Made by a program: the position numbers and the translations under genes. The notes under the pieces are model-generated. The model saw only the letters and a program-made list of their open reading frames with translations. It ran no database searches and was not told the origin of the DNA. A stretch of 64,000 nt of DNA from Macrophomina tecta (Eukaryota > Ascomycota > Dothideomycetes > Botryosphaeriales > Botryosphaeriaceae), in assembly GCA_024180945.1 (NCBI GenBank), contig JAKSGN010000033.1, positions 186,001 through 250,000 of the forward strand. Direction: 5' to 3'. Within the stretch, counting starts at the first letter, position 1; the number at the start of each line of letters is the position of its first letter. Shown piece by piece: positions 44,718 to 55,600 of the stretch.

Positions 44718-47700
44718 CTCCTCCGAGACTTTGGCGACGTCTGTGGATACGCGGAGAGGAGTCGTTTTCGTCTGCGCGATGCCCTTCAATTCGAGGAACT
44801 TCCGGAGAACATTGTCCACGGCGTTGTGGGTTGGTGCTGTCACGAGGACTCTGCCAGTGCTTTCTCGAAGCAGAAGCTGGATGAGAATCGCGACGATGGT
44901 TCGGGTTTTGCCGGTGCCTGGAGGGCCCCAGAGAAGGCATAATGGATGTTTTAGGGCTGCTGAAACGGCTGCCAGTTGGCTTTCGTTCAGAGACGGGTCT
45001 TTTGGTGTGTCGGCGTTGGTGCAAGGGTCTGCGGTGGGGAGGCCAGTCGTTGTCTCCGTCTCTGTCATGGGCCCGTACAGAATGCTGCAGATCTCTCTTT
45101 GGCTGTAGAGCTGCACAACCGCGTCCATCATTGTCTTGCTTGTAACAAATGATCCACAGTTCTTGATCTTCCACGAGCACTCCTCCAGGAATGGCGGAGT
45201 ATGGTGAATGCAGCGCATTCTTGCCTTGCCCCGTTCGCTCCTCTCGACAAGAACGGCCATCGTGTACCTTCTGTCTAAGACCGCATTACTTGGAGGAGAC
45301 GCAGCGACAAGTTGCACATGATCTCCAACGCGCAGAAGCGCCGTTTGCTGATCGATGCGCAACCTGCACTCGATCCAAGTGCCACCATCTTTTCCTGGTA
45401 TACGAGTCACGTCCACAAGCGCATCGTTGACTCTTGCACTGGACATTGCCTCCCCTATGTGATCCAAGGCGATACCAAGGAGGCTTTTGGTGAACCTCTC
45501 AACCGCTTTCGTTGTTCCCGAAAGCAGATGGTGAGCTCTTGCCTGGAGTTCAAACAATAGCTCCATGGCCAGATCTGCGGAGTGAACGCTCAACGAGATT
45601 GTCTCCACAAGTTCGCCGAACAATTGGAATGTCATTTCGGTTATGCATCCGAGGGCGGTGGCGTACGGCTCCTTCATGAAGCTTCCCATAACTTCTGAGG
45701 ACAGGATCAATTCTTTGAGTAGGCTGGGCATAGTTGTCGTACAATCAGCACACAGTGAGTGTTTGTTGGAAAGCCAAATGTCCGATCGAAAGTATGGTCT
45801 GGTCAGGAAGGGGCACTCGCACAGGAAATGAAGCATTGTTCGAGCCAGCTCTTGCACACTAATCTTCACTTGACGATAGTGGTTTGAGGTAGACAAGAAG
45901 TTATATATCTCCAGCAGTCGTACCCGGTGATCGAAGCGCGCAAGCCATCGGAGCAGGGTGCATAATTCTTCTGCGTTAGACAATTTCTCCACTGAGGCGA
46001 GCTTTCCATCACGCGCTATGTCGACTATGAAGGAAGGCTCGGACGTCCAATCAACTCCGTTCAGATGCGGCACAGTGTACTGCCGTGGTGCTTGCTGGAA
46101 GAGGGGAATGACATCTTGAGTATCCACTAGCTCCAGCCAGAGATCTAGCTGACGCAGAGAACTGACATCTCTGTTACTGATGACGTAGATCTCCTGTGAT
46201 ACAAGTCAGTAAAGCTCATGATTATTCTGTAGGCCATTCGCCGCCCCTATAATATCAACACAGTATCTGTACTGGATACTTCAGGGAGAGACTGTGTAAG
46301 ATACTTACTGCGCTTTCAATACCAGCCCGATTGATCCTCCCCATGTGCTTCTGAATGTCCCTGCCCATTCTCCCTAAATCAATACTAGCTCGACATTGAT
46401 AGTTGATTCCAGCATCGATTGTCGCTTGCTTAACTCTTCTCCTGTCTCCGCGGTCTTTGACGTTTCGGAACGGTGCATCATCAAACTGGCCTCGAGTCAG
46501 GAAGATCCAAGTCTGTGCACGCTTGTTCTCATATAGCTGAAATATGTTATCATCGCAGAATAGCCGGTAGTTGACCTTTGTGGGGATAACTCGTCTCGCA
46601 GCATTGGAATCTTCTTTGGAATGCGGGAATGCAAAGACCCGCACGCGTCCGTCGACCGCGAATTCTGTGCTCTTTTCAATTTTCTGAGGAACGAATATGG
46701 CAATGCTCAGACGCTCGTCGATACGGAGGACGATGAGTTTCTTGTGGAAAAGCTCGAGAGTCTTGCTGGCGCTGTTGAAAAAGGTATCGAGTCTGTCGAT
46801 TGATGAATCGTAGGCGCGCTTCCAGTGAAGACCAGGGTGATCCAACCCGAAGCGACGAAGCTCCTCAGACTGCAGCAAGTTTGACTGGTGCAAAGAGTTC
46901 ATGATCAGACCGGCGGATTCGAGTGTGGGTGGCACTCTGCTTAGCACCCACGCTTTTTGTTCATCCATAAGTTTGTTCAAGTCGAAGAACGGCAGAAAGT
47001 GCAGCATTTCCACCTTTTGGTGCACACACCAGTTGTATGTGAGGGTAATAAGTTCAAATTCGGAAAGGGCAAGATCATCTCGGCTTGATATGAGCTCAAC
47101 GGCATTTGACGAATATCCGTGGTACATGGCCGGTTCTGAAAGACTCCGCTGTGTGATGGCCGAAGCCTGTTCGTGCAGCCTGTCGACAATCAAGCCTGGG
47201 CTGGGGACAGGTCCTTTGGGTGGGTCTTGCAAGTCTTGAGGTATTTTGATGCGGTTACCGTCCACGCAGAGTGAGAACAAGCGGTTCAAGTGTTGACACT
47301 GCGGGCTCAGTGGACCATGTAGTCTAGCCCAGGCAAGGAAAAGGTTCTTGACCCGGCCAAGTGACATGTTGCTGTACTGGGCGAAGTAGTCGATCCGATC
47401 GTCTTCGGTAATGGGCTTGAGAGCTATTTGCGCTTTCGGTCCAGGATACTCTGCCGGCTGAGAAGTAACGGTCGGGATCAAATCCTTGTCCCAACAGACG
47501 AAGACTGCAAGGTGCGGTCAGTAGTCTTTGTCTTGAGATTACAGGCACCAGACACTTACATTTGTCGCCGTCAAGATCCCCTCCAGACATGAGGTCCGCA
47601 CTGGGCCGTTTACCAGCTGTCGGAAACACCACACAATCGACCAGGTGCGATAGCTCCGGGTGAAACACGGCTCTGAATTTTTGGAGGTCGCCTGGGTGTA

Positions 47701-49080
47701 GACAAGGATTGCGAGTAACCAACACTTGGGTTCCAACAATAGTCTGAGCTTGGCCATCTCCGTCCATTGTGACTCGAACAACACACTCTCCCTCTTTGAG
47801 CAAGCCTTTCGGGTCGCAGACGCCGAACAGTAGCCTCGACTGGGGAATGAGGATGCGACACCGTTGTTCATTCCGCTTGGTGAGCATTCTCTCGTACTCT
47901 TGGCCGACCATTTTCCGTACATCTCTCTCAACAGCCTCGACGCCGCTGATCAAAAGGCGTTCGGCAAGGTCAAGGCGGTTGCAGTAAGACAGAAACCTGA
48001 AGCACATTCTTACATCCAGCCGCGTGACTGATTCAAGAAAATGAAGGTGCTCGGCTTGCTTCCGAAGGAAAACCTCATCAGGCACTCGTAGCGCGTGTAG
48101 CAGGAGAACAACCTCATCATTCAGGTACCCGAAAGTATATGGCTATTTGTGTTAGCCACTGCCATGAATGCTATCGAAATTCGTACCTTTGAGTAGTCAA
48201 CGACTGATAGTGTCAGGTCGTCGCCGCCGCGGAACTTCTTCATCGAAGATCTGAACTTCGCAAGGCACTGGCTGCCCATCGACGGATCGAGGGAGAGCAC
48301 TCCCTTGTAGCCTCGATACCGAATCTGAAACACCGACGGGACGTATTTGGCGTTGCGAAAAGCAATGTGGACGCTCTCCACAAGCGAACGGGCGAGATGC
48401 GACGATATAAGCCCGCACCCGTCCGTGAAGATGTAATCGTTGGCTTCCACATCTGGAATGTCCGCGCATCGCTCAGGAGCCAACTCAACGCCCATTTCAG
48501 CGCTCGAGAACAGAAGCCCAATCCTTTTTGCCTTCTTCCCGACGGTAGTCATTTTCGAGAAGTCGCCAAGAGACTCGATCTTGCGGTGGATGGCGGCCCT
48601 GGCATCGGCGAATAAGACGCAAGACCTTGTCTTTAGCTGGCTATTGCTGTGCCCGTAGAAGTTGTAATGGACGCCATTGAAGCGGATTCCCGACTTGAGC
48701 AGGCGTGAAATGTAGTCCGCCGTGTCTCTCGCCGGCAACTGTTCCATCTTCGACGGGTCCGTCTGAGAAGGCCGCACGAGGCGGAAGTCGGAGAAAGATA
48801 AGAACATGAAGCGGTCCAACGGGTCGCTTTTTGTGATCCTGTTCTGCGGAACTGCTTCCAAGCGGAGAACTACCTCCTGCCGTGACGGGTTGGAGGTGAA
48901 GCTCACACACTTAGTCAGCCCTGCGGCGTTCGTGGCGGTGGCCGGGGGAAGCTTGGCGACTGAGTACTCCCATCGCTGAGATGGCGGGTCGATGGCTGGA
49001 CTCAGTGTGCATCTGTACCCCTTCAACGCTTTCCTGTCGGCCATGAGATATTTGAGAGTGAATATTGGATTTATTTCCAT
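44703..49080 (-). CDS. RNA-dependent RNA polymerase joined to SF1 helicase; truncated by hAT
   Basis: Cellular RdRPs of this family copy RNA into double-stranded RNA for silencing. Model of the remaining part: complement(join(44703..46193, 46309..47504, 47560..48142, 48187..49080)); introns of 44, 55 and 115 nt are GT..AG with matching phases. RdRP marks are SKPYTFGYLNDE across intron 1 and the catalytic GGDLDGDK (Asp487-x-Asp489-Gly-Asp491) before intron 2. Intron 3 is phase 0 and joins RAGIESA to EIYVISNRDV. The second part is a UPF1/Hrr1-like helicase with Walker A GPPGTGKT at about 1314-1321. The frame enters the transposon after residue 1383 and stops four codons later. Without the insertion the protein would be 1719 aa. 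The N-terminus is short for an RdRP, so an upstream exon is possible. Confidence 0.85.
44718..44725. repeat. 8-bp target-site duplication, right copy
   Basis: CTCCTCCG; in the host reading direction this is CGGAGGAG within the codons for V-S-E-E. Confidence 0.93.
46194..46308 (-). other. Intron joining RdRP and helicase reading frames
   Basis: 115 nt from GTAAGT to TATCACAG, with a TTACTGAC branch-point-like site close to the 3' end. If retained, translation stops at 46255-46257 and yields an RdRP-only protein. In the helicase frame an in-frame TGA lies a few codons before the acceptor, and the first in-frame ATG is about 119 codons into the exon, so the helicase needs this splice to be translated in full. 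Confidence 0.75.
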
Positions 49081-49210
49081 AAAAGTGCCTCTCAGCGAAC
49101 GGGGGCGAAGCGCTCTCTTATCTGAAGGCCAAGAGAGTGTTTGGGGTTACACAGTGCGGGGGCTCAGTCAGATCCAGTATTTAACGGCGTGGCAGCCCTC
49201 ACGCCTTCGC
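49081..49210. promoter_or_regulatory. 130-bp bidirectional promoter region
   Basis: This is the entire spacer between the divergent RdRP-helicase and P-loop kinase-like start codons, so the two genes probably share promoter elements. No specific motif is identified. Confidence 0.5.
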
Positions 49211-50004
49211 ATGCGAAACGCCGATACAATCTACACATCCCGCATGTTTCCCAACATCTATGTCGTTGGTGCCCAGTCGACCGGCAAGACAACTCTTGTC
49301 AGCGTTCTTGAGTCCCACTTCGCGAATCCGGACAATCGCATCCAGAACGGCGTGCACATCCCGGTACCTGGCGTGGTCCGAGAGGTCGCTCGCGGCGTCC
49401 TCATTCAACACGGCTTCACCAGAGACGACATCCGCATCTCGCCCGAACGCTGTCTCGAGCTGCAGCAACACATCTTAGCGGCGCAGTGGCAACACGAAAG
49501 AGACAGCCTCGGCGAATCCGGATGGCTTATCTCTGACAGATCGGGAGTGGATCCCATCATCTACGCACAGCAATTTGGAGGGAAAAGCGCGGCATACCAA
49601 CTGCTGCAATGCAAGAACTGGCAGGAGCTGGGGGAGAGAATGAGGAGTTCCGTTGTGGTGCTATGCAGCCCGGAGGCGAAGTTTCTGAAGGATGACGGAG
49701 TACGGTTGATGCCACGAGATGTTCAAGAGTGGGAGGATTTACACAAGGCTTTTTGTAACGTGCTGGACGAAAACGGGATTCCCTACCTTGTTCGAGATGG
49801 CGTGTCGAATCAAGATGTACTCATCGGTATGATCAGGATGGAATGGAATTCCCGGCTGAATGCCAATCTCGCTGCCCTGGATGTTGGTAAATGCTCCCTT
49901 GCGCACTCATGGCCTCCTCCTGTTACTGATTTATCCCCGCCGCAGCGCGCTGCCGTGCCCTCCCTCTCTGTTATGCCGTCACGTTTTGCCCCGCCGCGAA
50001 CTAG
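49211..50004 (+). CDS. P-loop nucleotide kinase-like protein (AAA_28/NadR-like)
   Basis: This is a P-loop NTPase with the Walker A VVGAQSTGKTT (residues 18-28), then VREVARG, WLISDRSGVDPIIYA and VVLCSPEAKFLKDDGVR, a layout like the AAA_28/NadR nucleotide-kinase group. Preferred model: join(49211..49886, 49946..50004), 244 aa; the 59-nt intron starts GTAAAT, contains a TTACTGAT branch site and ends CCGCAG. Without splicing the frame runs to 50101 with a Pro/Ser-rich tail unlike the family, so splicing is more likely. Starts at 49244 or 48992 are possible, the latter overlapping the RdRP gene. It is divergent from the RdRP-helicase. Its substrate is unknown. Confidence 0.75.
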
Positions 50005-50104
50005 ATCGACACCCTCCGCTGCGACCACAGGAGCAACCTATCCTCCTGTCGCTGTTCTCCCTCCTGTGCCCTTAGCCGGGCCTCGTCGCGGAGCCGCCTA
50101 ATCC

Positions 50105-51046
50105 GACCTATATACACCCACAACGAGGCATTGGGCCAGCAAATCTCGCGCCCTTAGGATATTGTAGTAGGACGGTTTATTTGTGCTATTGTGCGGACAG
50201 CAACGAGGGGAATAGGCTATAGTACTACTTACCGTCGACGGCCTCGCCTGCCCCTCCGCGTACCACGTACGCCCCTAAGATTTGTATAAACCCTACCGCG
50301 AGCCTGGGCGAGGCTTTAACTTAGCCAAAGATAGATACCTTTAGCTTCTCCGGATTCCACTTTAAGTGTAAGCTGTTGCGTAGCGCTCGAACCCGGGTGC
50401 GGAAAATGTCTTCTACTAATTAGACTTATGGCTCGAAGGTGTTGTCTAGGATCGCGATTGCCACCATAAGGACAATAGGATTAAAAATAAGGTTATTAAC
50501 TATTAAACTAAACTAGAGAGAAGAAAGGTTGGTTAATTAAAGAAAGTAGCCAGCGTTGGCTATAAGGGCTAGCGCTTAGTATTAACTAAGCTAATAAAGT
50601 AAATAACCTAAATCTAAACTAGCTTAGCGGCTACCCTAGAACCTTCTACCTTCTAATATTAACTTTAGTAGGGATGTATATTTTCTATAGTATGCTTAGC
50701 GTCTATTATATACGAGAGAGAGAGAAAAAGTATACTATTTAGCTTACGAATTCGGCTTCTTCTTCTAATTCTTTGTGTACTTAAGGGTAATCTCTATAAC
50801 GAGAATATCTCGGTTAGCGCCTAGATTCGAAAGTAGTAAGATAGTAACGTTCTTAGAGTAAATAGTCTTTACTTATTTAGTAGTATAGTATATCTCCTCG
50901 TCGCTTTTTTTTCGTTAAGTTAGTATACTCTTTAATAAAATCGGTCTTGCTAAGAGAGTTAGGTATTATAATATAGCCTTTATAAGAGTATAGAAAGAAA
51001 GATAGAAAAGTCTTAGAAGAGAGCCTATCTAGAAAGATTAGATTAC
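50105..51046 (-). pseudogene. DUF3435 tyrosine-recombinase relic (Starship-captain/Crypton-like), RIP-degraded
   Basis: On the minus strand, between many stops, are pieces that match my recollection of the fungal DUF3435 family. They are VTILLLSNLG followed by DILVIEITLKYTK (about 50768-50809), VLMVAIAILDNTF (about 50430-50480), FRTRVRALRNSLHLKWNPEKL (about 50343-50400, shown in part), and AYVVRGGAGEAVD (about 50230-50270). DUF3435 proteins are tyrosine recombinases that include the captains of giant Starship elements. The stops are TAA/TAG, as produced by RIP from CAA/CAG and TGG codons. The N-terminal half is absent, and the relic ends where the Gypsy LTR begins. A charged segment on the same strand may extend it towards 50005. 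Confidence 0.55.
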
Positions 51047-51834
51047 TATAACGGCGGCCTCTTCCACTAGGCTTCGGAGTCGCCTAGCAGGGTCAGGTAG
51101 CTAAAGGGTTTACCTTGAAGGACAAGAGAAGGGTAAAGGATTAGAACGATAATAGTAATCACGTAATATATTGGTGCGCGGTGCGCGTCAGGCTTATTAC
51201 CTCTAATAGGGTTGTATTGGAACTTTAAGTTAACCACGAAGGTTAAAGTACTATCTAACGAGTGTGTTCTATATACTATAGGAAAGCTATGACAATCTAG
51301 GGATTAGGACGACTATTGGATTAGTCGTAATATTGGATTAATCTAAGAGTTAGATTAATACCAAGGCTTTCGATCCATAAGTAGGTCGTGTGGGCCTTAC
51401 GTAATATAGGCGCTAAAGCCTATTTCCTAGAATCCGACTTTTACATCGGTTAAGGGAGTATTATACCGCTAGACTATCGTCCCTTAGACCGTATAAGTTA
51501 TCCGACTTTATCCCGTTCGTTTCTCTAGTCTAAAGTCGGCTTCCGGGATCTATAATCTCTCCCTTATAGGCGTTCTTCCCCTGCGGGAGTTTAACTTAGT
51601 CGGTGTTCCCGTGGTTTTACTATGCCGCGTGGGCGTCGCTCCCGTGCGGGCTTCTATTGCTGCCTTGCCTAGGCCCGTACGTGCCGTCTTCCCTTAAGGC
51701 TAGTTTTCCCGTGCGGGTGTACTAGTAGTGCGGTTTTGTCGTTCTTATAGGTTTCTGGCCTCTGCGGTGCCTTTTCCCGTGCGGGCTTTCCGCCCGTGGG
51801 GTTATAAAGCCCTTGTGCCCTAGGATTCGTAATA
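51047..51834 (-). repeat. LTR of the Gypsy element (3' LTR in sense)
   Basis: About 788 bp, aligned with 58650-59391. It shares starts (TATAACGrCGGCCTC) and ends (GGATTCGTAATA). It is much less mutated than its partner and retains CpG-rich motifs. It contains four copies of a CCCGTGCGGG-like dyad near 51599, 51650, 51709 and 51777. Confidence 0.85.
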
Positions 51835-51837
51835 CTA

Positions 51838-51850
51838 TTCCCCCTCTTAA
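51838..51850 (-). other. Polypurine tract next to the 3' LTR
   Basis: In sense the sequence reads AAGAGGGGGAA directly before the LTR, as expected for the plus-strand DNA priming site of an LTR retrotransposon. It is conserved in the second copy near 63485. Confidence 0.6.
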
Positions 51851-51938
51851 GGATCTTCGGCCCGAAGATTTATTCGTTCGTCTATATCTTAGGCTTTTCT
51901 TATCGTTTTATTTCTTTTCCTAGTAAGTCTTTTCTATA

Positions 51939-52715
51939 ATGCCTCCTAAACGTAAGCGCGACGAGTAGTAGGTTAAGCGTAAGTTTCTTAGTGCGAAGAT
52001 TAATTCTTTATATACGCTTCTAGACCTTAATATACCGATTCCTTACACTTGGTGTCTTTTATTGGAGGAGAAGGGTAAGCCCGTAGTATATCGTATTACT
52101 CCGGGGTATTTACGCTGTAGGGAGTGTGCCCGTCGTAGTAATACCTACTACGATGCTAGTAGCGCGGAGGAGGGTAATTATAAGTTTCCCCCGTCTTTTT
52201 CTAACTAGTTCTAACTCTTTTTTCCTAGTTATTCGTCTTAAGCGTGCTATTACGAAGGTTACTACTAATAAGATAGAGGCTTTAGATGCTATCTCTAAGC
52301 TAACGTCCGAGCTGCGTGCTACCTCATCTCGCTTAAAGCGTTCCCGTAAGTAGAAGGTTCTATTGCAGCGTCGTAGTAGCTTAATATTAAATAAGAAGGC
52401 ATAGTCTATTAAGAATCTTAAGGAATTAGATCGCCTAGAGGCTACCCGCGAGGCTAGGGATCTGGTTAACCCTAAAAATACTAAGGAGGAACGATCGCTA
52501 AAGCGTTTATGTAGCGATGCCTTAGCTAATAACGTTATAGGGTCGTCCTAGTCTATTAGATCTCCTAGCGTTAGTTCGGGTTCTACGCCTTTCGAGGGTT
52601 CCGGCCTAGTTAATTAGGCGCGGTTGTCTCCGTTTCCCGACTTCGATTTTAGGTCCTTCGTATACGACGAGTCGGCGGTGTTAGTCGATCTAGGTTTCGG
52701 CGATAGAACTTATTA
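51939..52715 (+). pseudogene. Antisense extra ORF inside the Gypsy element
   Basis: On the strand opposite gag-pol, between the 3' LTR and the chromodomain, a frame starts at ATG 51939 with MPPKRKRDE. It runs through PYTWCLLLEEKGKPVVY and GYLRCRECARRSN, then, after one frame change near 52230, a helical charged region (IEALDAISKLTSELRA, LKELDRLEATREARD) and an acidic tail. Stops are at positions expected to have been Gln or Trp codons. The inverted copy at 62.6-63.4 kb has the same ORF in the same place, so it belongs to the element. The Cys pattern plus coiled coil recalls small fungal proteins with a Cys-x2-Cys cluster, but I cannot assign a function. The true 3' end may be nearer 52617. 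Confidence 0.6.
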
Positions 52716-55600
52716 ATAAGCTCTTAATAGTCGTAGAGTTCTAGTGGTTCCTAGGTATTATCCTAGTCTTCTTTCTATTTAAGGAGGTATCGGAATTAAC
52801 CATTAATATAGCCGCTATCTAGGACTTGTTCTACGTTCTAGTCTATGTTTTCGTCGGCGTCTGGATTTTCCGGTAGCATTTCTTCCGTTTGGCGTAATGG
52901 CGTGGCGTTTTCTAGTACCGGTTCGAGGAGTAAGACGTAAAATATAGAGTATATCCGCATAGTATTAGATAATCTAAGGCGGAAATTAACGTTTCTAATC
53001 TATTCTTCGATTTCGAACGGTCCGATTTTCTTAAAGTCTAATTTATTATTCGGCCGTTTTATCTTAATGTTTTTTCTAAAGAGGTAAACTTTATTCCCCC
53101 CCTTTAGCTTTAGTACCTCCTAGTGCCGTCTATTGTAGTATTTACCTATTTATAGGGCTATAAACTCGAGGTCTAGGTATAGTTATTCGTAGAGTACCTT
53201 TAGCTAGTCTGCTTTAAGAATTCCTTTTTAGGCTAGGGATTCGCTTAGTATAGGCTCTTTATAAACTATAGGCTCGTAGCCGTAGTTAGCGTAGAACGGG
53301 GATTCTTATATAGCTAACGCTTTTAAGCTATTATACGCGAACTATACGAGCGGTAGCAGCTTAACCTAATTATCTTACGCGTAGTTAAGGTAGTAGCGTA
53401 GGTATTATTTTAGCGTCTAATTCGTCCGTTTTGTTTATTCGTCTATTTAAGGGTGTGCCGTAGTTAAGAGCTTATACTTGGCTCTAAGCTAGCGGGTAAG
53501 AGTCTACTAGAATCGGGATATAAATAGCCGATCTCTATCTAACACGAGCTCTTCTAGTAACCCGTAGTTGCCGAGGATTATCCTAAGAAACGTATAGGCG
53601 AGTTCTTCCGCATTTACCGTTTTAAGATATAGTAAGTAGTATGCGTATTTTATTATTCTATTAACGATGACTAGAATCGAGTTATACTTAATCTTAGTAA
53701 GCGGTTCTTCTAACTTAGGCAGGTCCGTAATAAAGTCTAGCGAGATAAATTGCTAAGGGCGCTTCGGTGCCGATAGCGGCTAAAGTAGTCCGTAGGGTAT
53801 ATACCTCGCGGCCTTACTTCTAATATAAAGGTCGTATCGCGAGACTACCCGTTAAACGGTTCTTCTTAGCCCTAGAAAGTAGTAGCTTCTCGTAATTCGC
53901 TCTATTATCTTGTCTATTCCTTAATAACCGTGTACTAGGGCTTCGTATATATCCTTTACGAGCTCTTCCCGTAGTTTAACCGGAATATAGACTAATTCTA
54001 AAAATAGAATTATGCCGTCTACGTTTCTAGTTACTTAGGGGTCGTCGTCGAGTTCTCTAATTTCTTAAGCCGTTACGTTATCTACGTAGGCTTCTTAGAT
54101 CTTCTGCTCCCATTCGTTGCCTTTAAGGCGTATCGCTAGGGCGAATAGTCTAACCGGGGTAAGCGAGTTATTTAGTTCTTCTTTAAGCTATGTTTATCCT
54201 AGGCTATAAATAGCTATAATCTAGCGGCTATAACTAGCGGGTATAAAAGACCCGTCCTCTTGCGTATCGAGTATTATAGGTTATAGACCTAGCTTCCCTT
54301 TAATATAGTTGGCTCGTCTACTTAGCGCGTCTACGCGAGCGTTCTTAGATCCCTTTCTATAGGTAATCTTTATATTATAGAACGCTAGCTCTTTAGCCTA
54401 CCGAACCTATTAACGGTTTAATTCCTTAGTAGTAGTAAAGTGCGAGAGGTTCTTATAGTCGTAATAGACTATAACCTAGTACTTAGCGCCTTCGAGGTAG
54501 TATCTCTATTCTTTAAAAGCCGTGACTATAGCTAAGAGTTCTTTATTATAGACGTCGTAGTTCTTCTCGGTAGGTATTATTTTTCTTAAGTAGTAGGCGA
54601 TGGGATATAGTCAGCCTTCTTCGTCTAGCTAACTAAGTACGACTCCTATAGCGTAGTCTAAAGCGTTGGTTTCTACCGTAATCGGTAGATCTAGGTTATA
54701 GAGCCCTAGAACCGGTGCTTCTATAAATATTCGCTTTAGTAAGTCGAACGCTCGCTATTGTCTTTCTCTCTATATAAACCTATATTCCTTCTTAGTAATA
54801 TTAGTTAGAGGTACCGCTATTTTAGCGTAGTTCTTAATAAACTTCCGGTAAAAGTTAGTAAATCCGAGAAAGAATTATACTTCTTTAACGGTTCACGGTA
54901 TTAGCTAGTCTCTAATTACGTCTAGTTTCTTGTCGTCTATGCTAATATGCCCGGGGGTAATAATAAACCCTAGGTATTTTATTCTTTATATATACTACTC
55001 GCTCTTTTCTAGGGCTACTTAGAGATTTTGTTTGTTTAAGGCCTTTAGAACTTTTTTTACGTACTTAGTATATTCCTCGAGCGTCTCCGAGTATATTAGA
55101 ATATTATCCAGGTAAGCTAAGGCGAATATATCTAAATACGGACGTAGGGTATCGTTAACTAAGCTCTAGAAGGTAGCCGGTACGTTAGTAAGCCTAAAAG
55201 ATATTACTATATACTCGTAATATCTAAATCGCGTTTGGAACGTAGTCTTCTATTCTTTATCTTTCTTAATACGGACTAAGTAGTAACCTTCTCGAAGGTC
55301 TAGTTTCGTAAAGAACTTAGCGTTGCGAAGCTTATTCTATAATTCGTCGATGCGAGGTAATAGATATCAGTTTTTTATCATAATATTATTTAGCTATCTA
55401 TAGTCGACGTAGAGGCAGAGCTTACCATTCTTCTTAGAAACGAATAGAATAGAATATTCTACCGGTGACTATAAGGGTCGTATATATCCTCGTTCTAGGT
55501 TTTTATCGATGTATTCCCGTAATGCTTCAGCCTCTATCTTAGATAAGAAGTAAATAGGCTTAAAAGTAGATTATATTCCCGGGAGTAAGGGTATCTTATA
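52690..55600 (-). pseudogene. Gypsy pol remnant: RT, RNase H, integrase, chromodomain
   Basis: In sense, RT blocks include KLRLYINY-like and LAYLDNILIY. RNase H has KNYDVYNKELLAIV-like and YYDYKNL sequence. The integrase has a core carrying SLDFITDLPKL. The C-terminus is FKKIGPFEI followed by a chromodomain. All domains are present in order but broken by many stops and a few frame changes, consistent with RIP after insertion. Confidence 0.85.

Noticed and set aside
44703..46127. Helicase half as an independent gene starting at GTG 46127
   Set aside because: GTG is not a plausible nuclear fungal start, the frame is open upstream to a good splice acceptor, and splicing joins it in frame to the RdRP.
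49946..50101. Pro/Ser-rich tail of the kinase-like protein
   Set aside because: A canonical intron with branch site just upstream gives a shorter, more family-like end; the opposite strand may belong to the recombinase relic.
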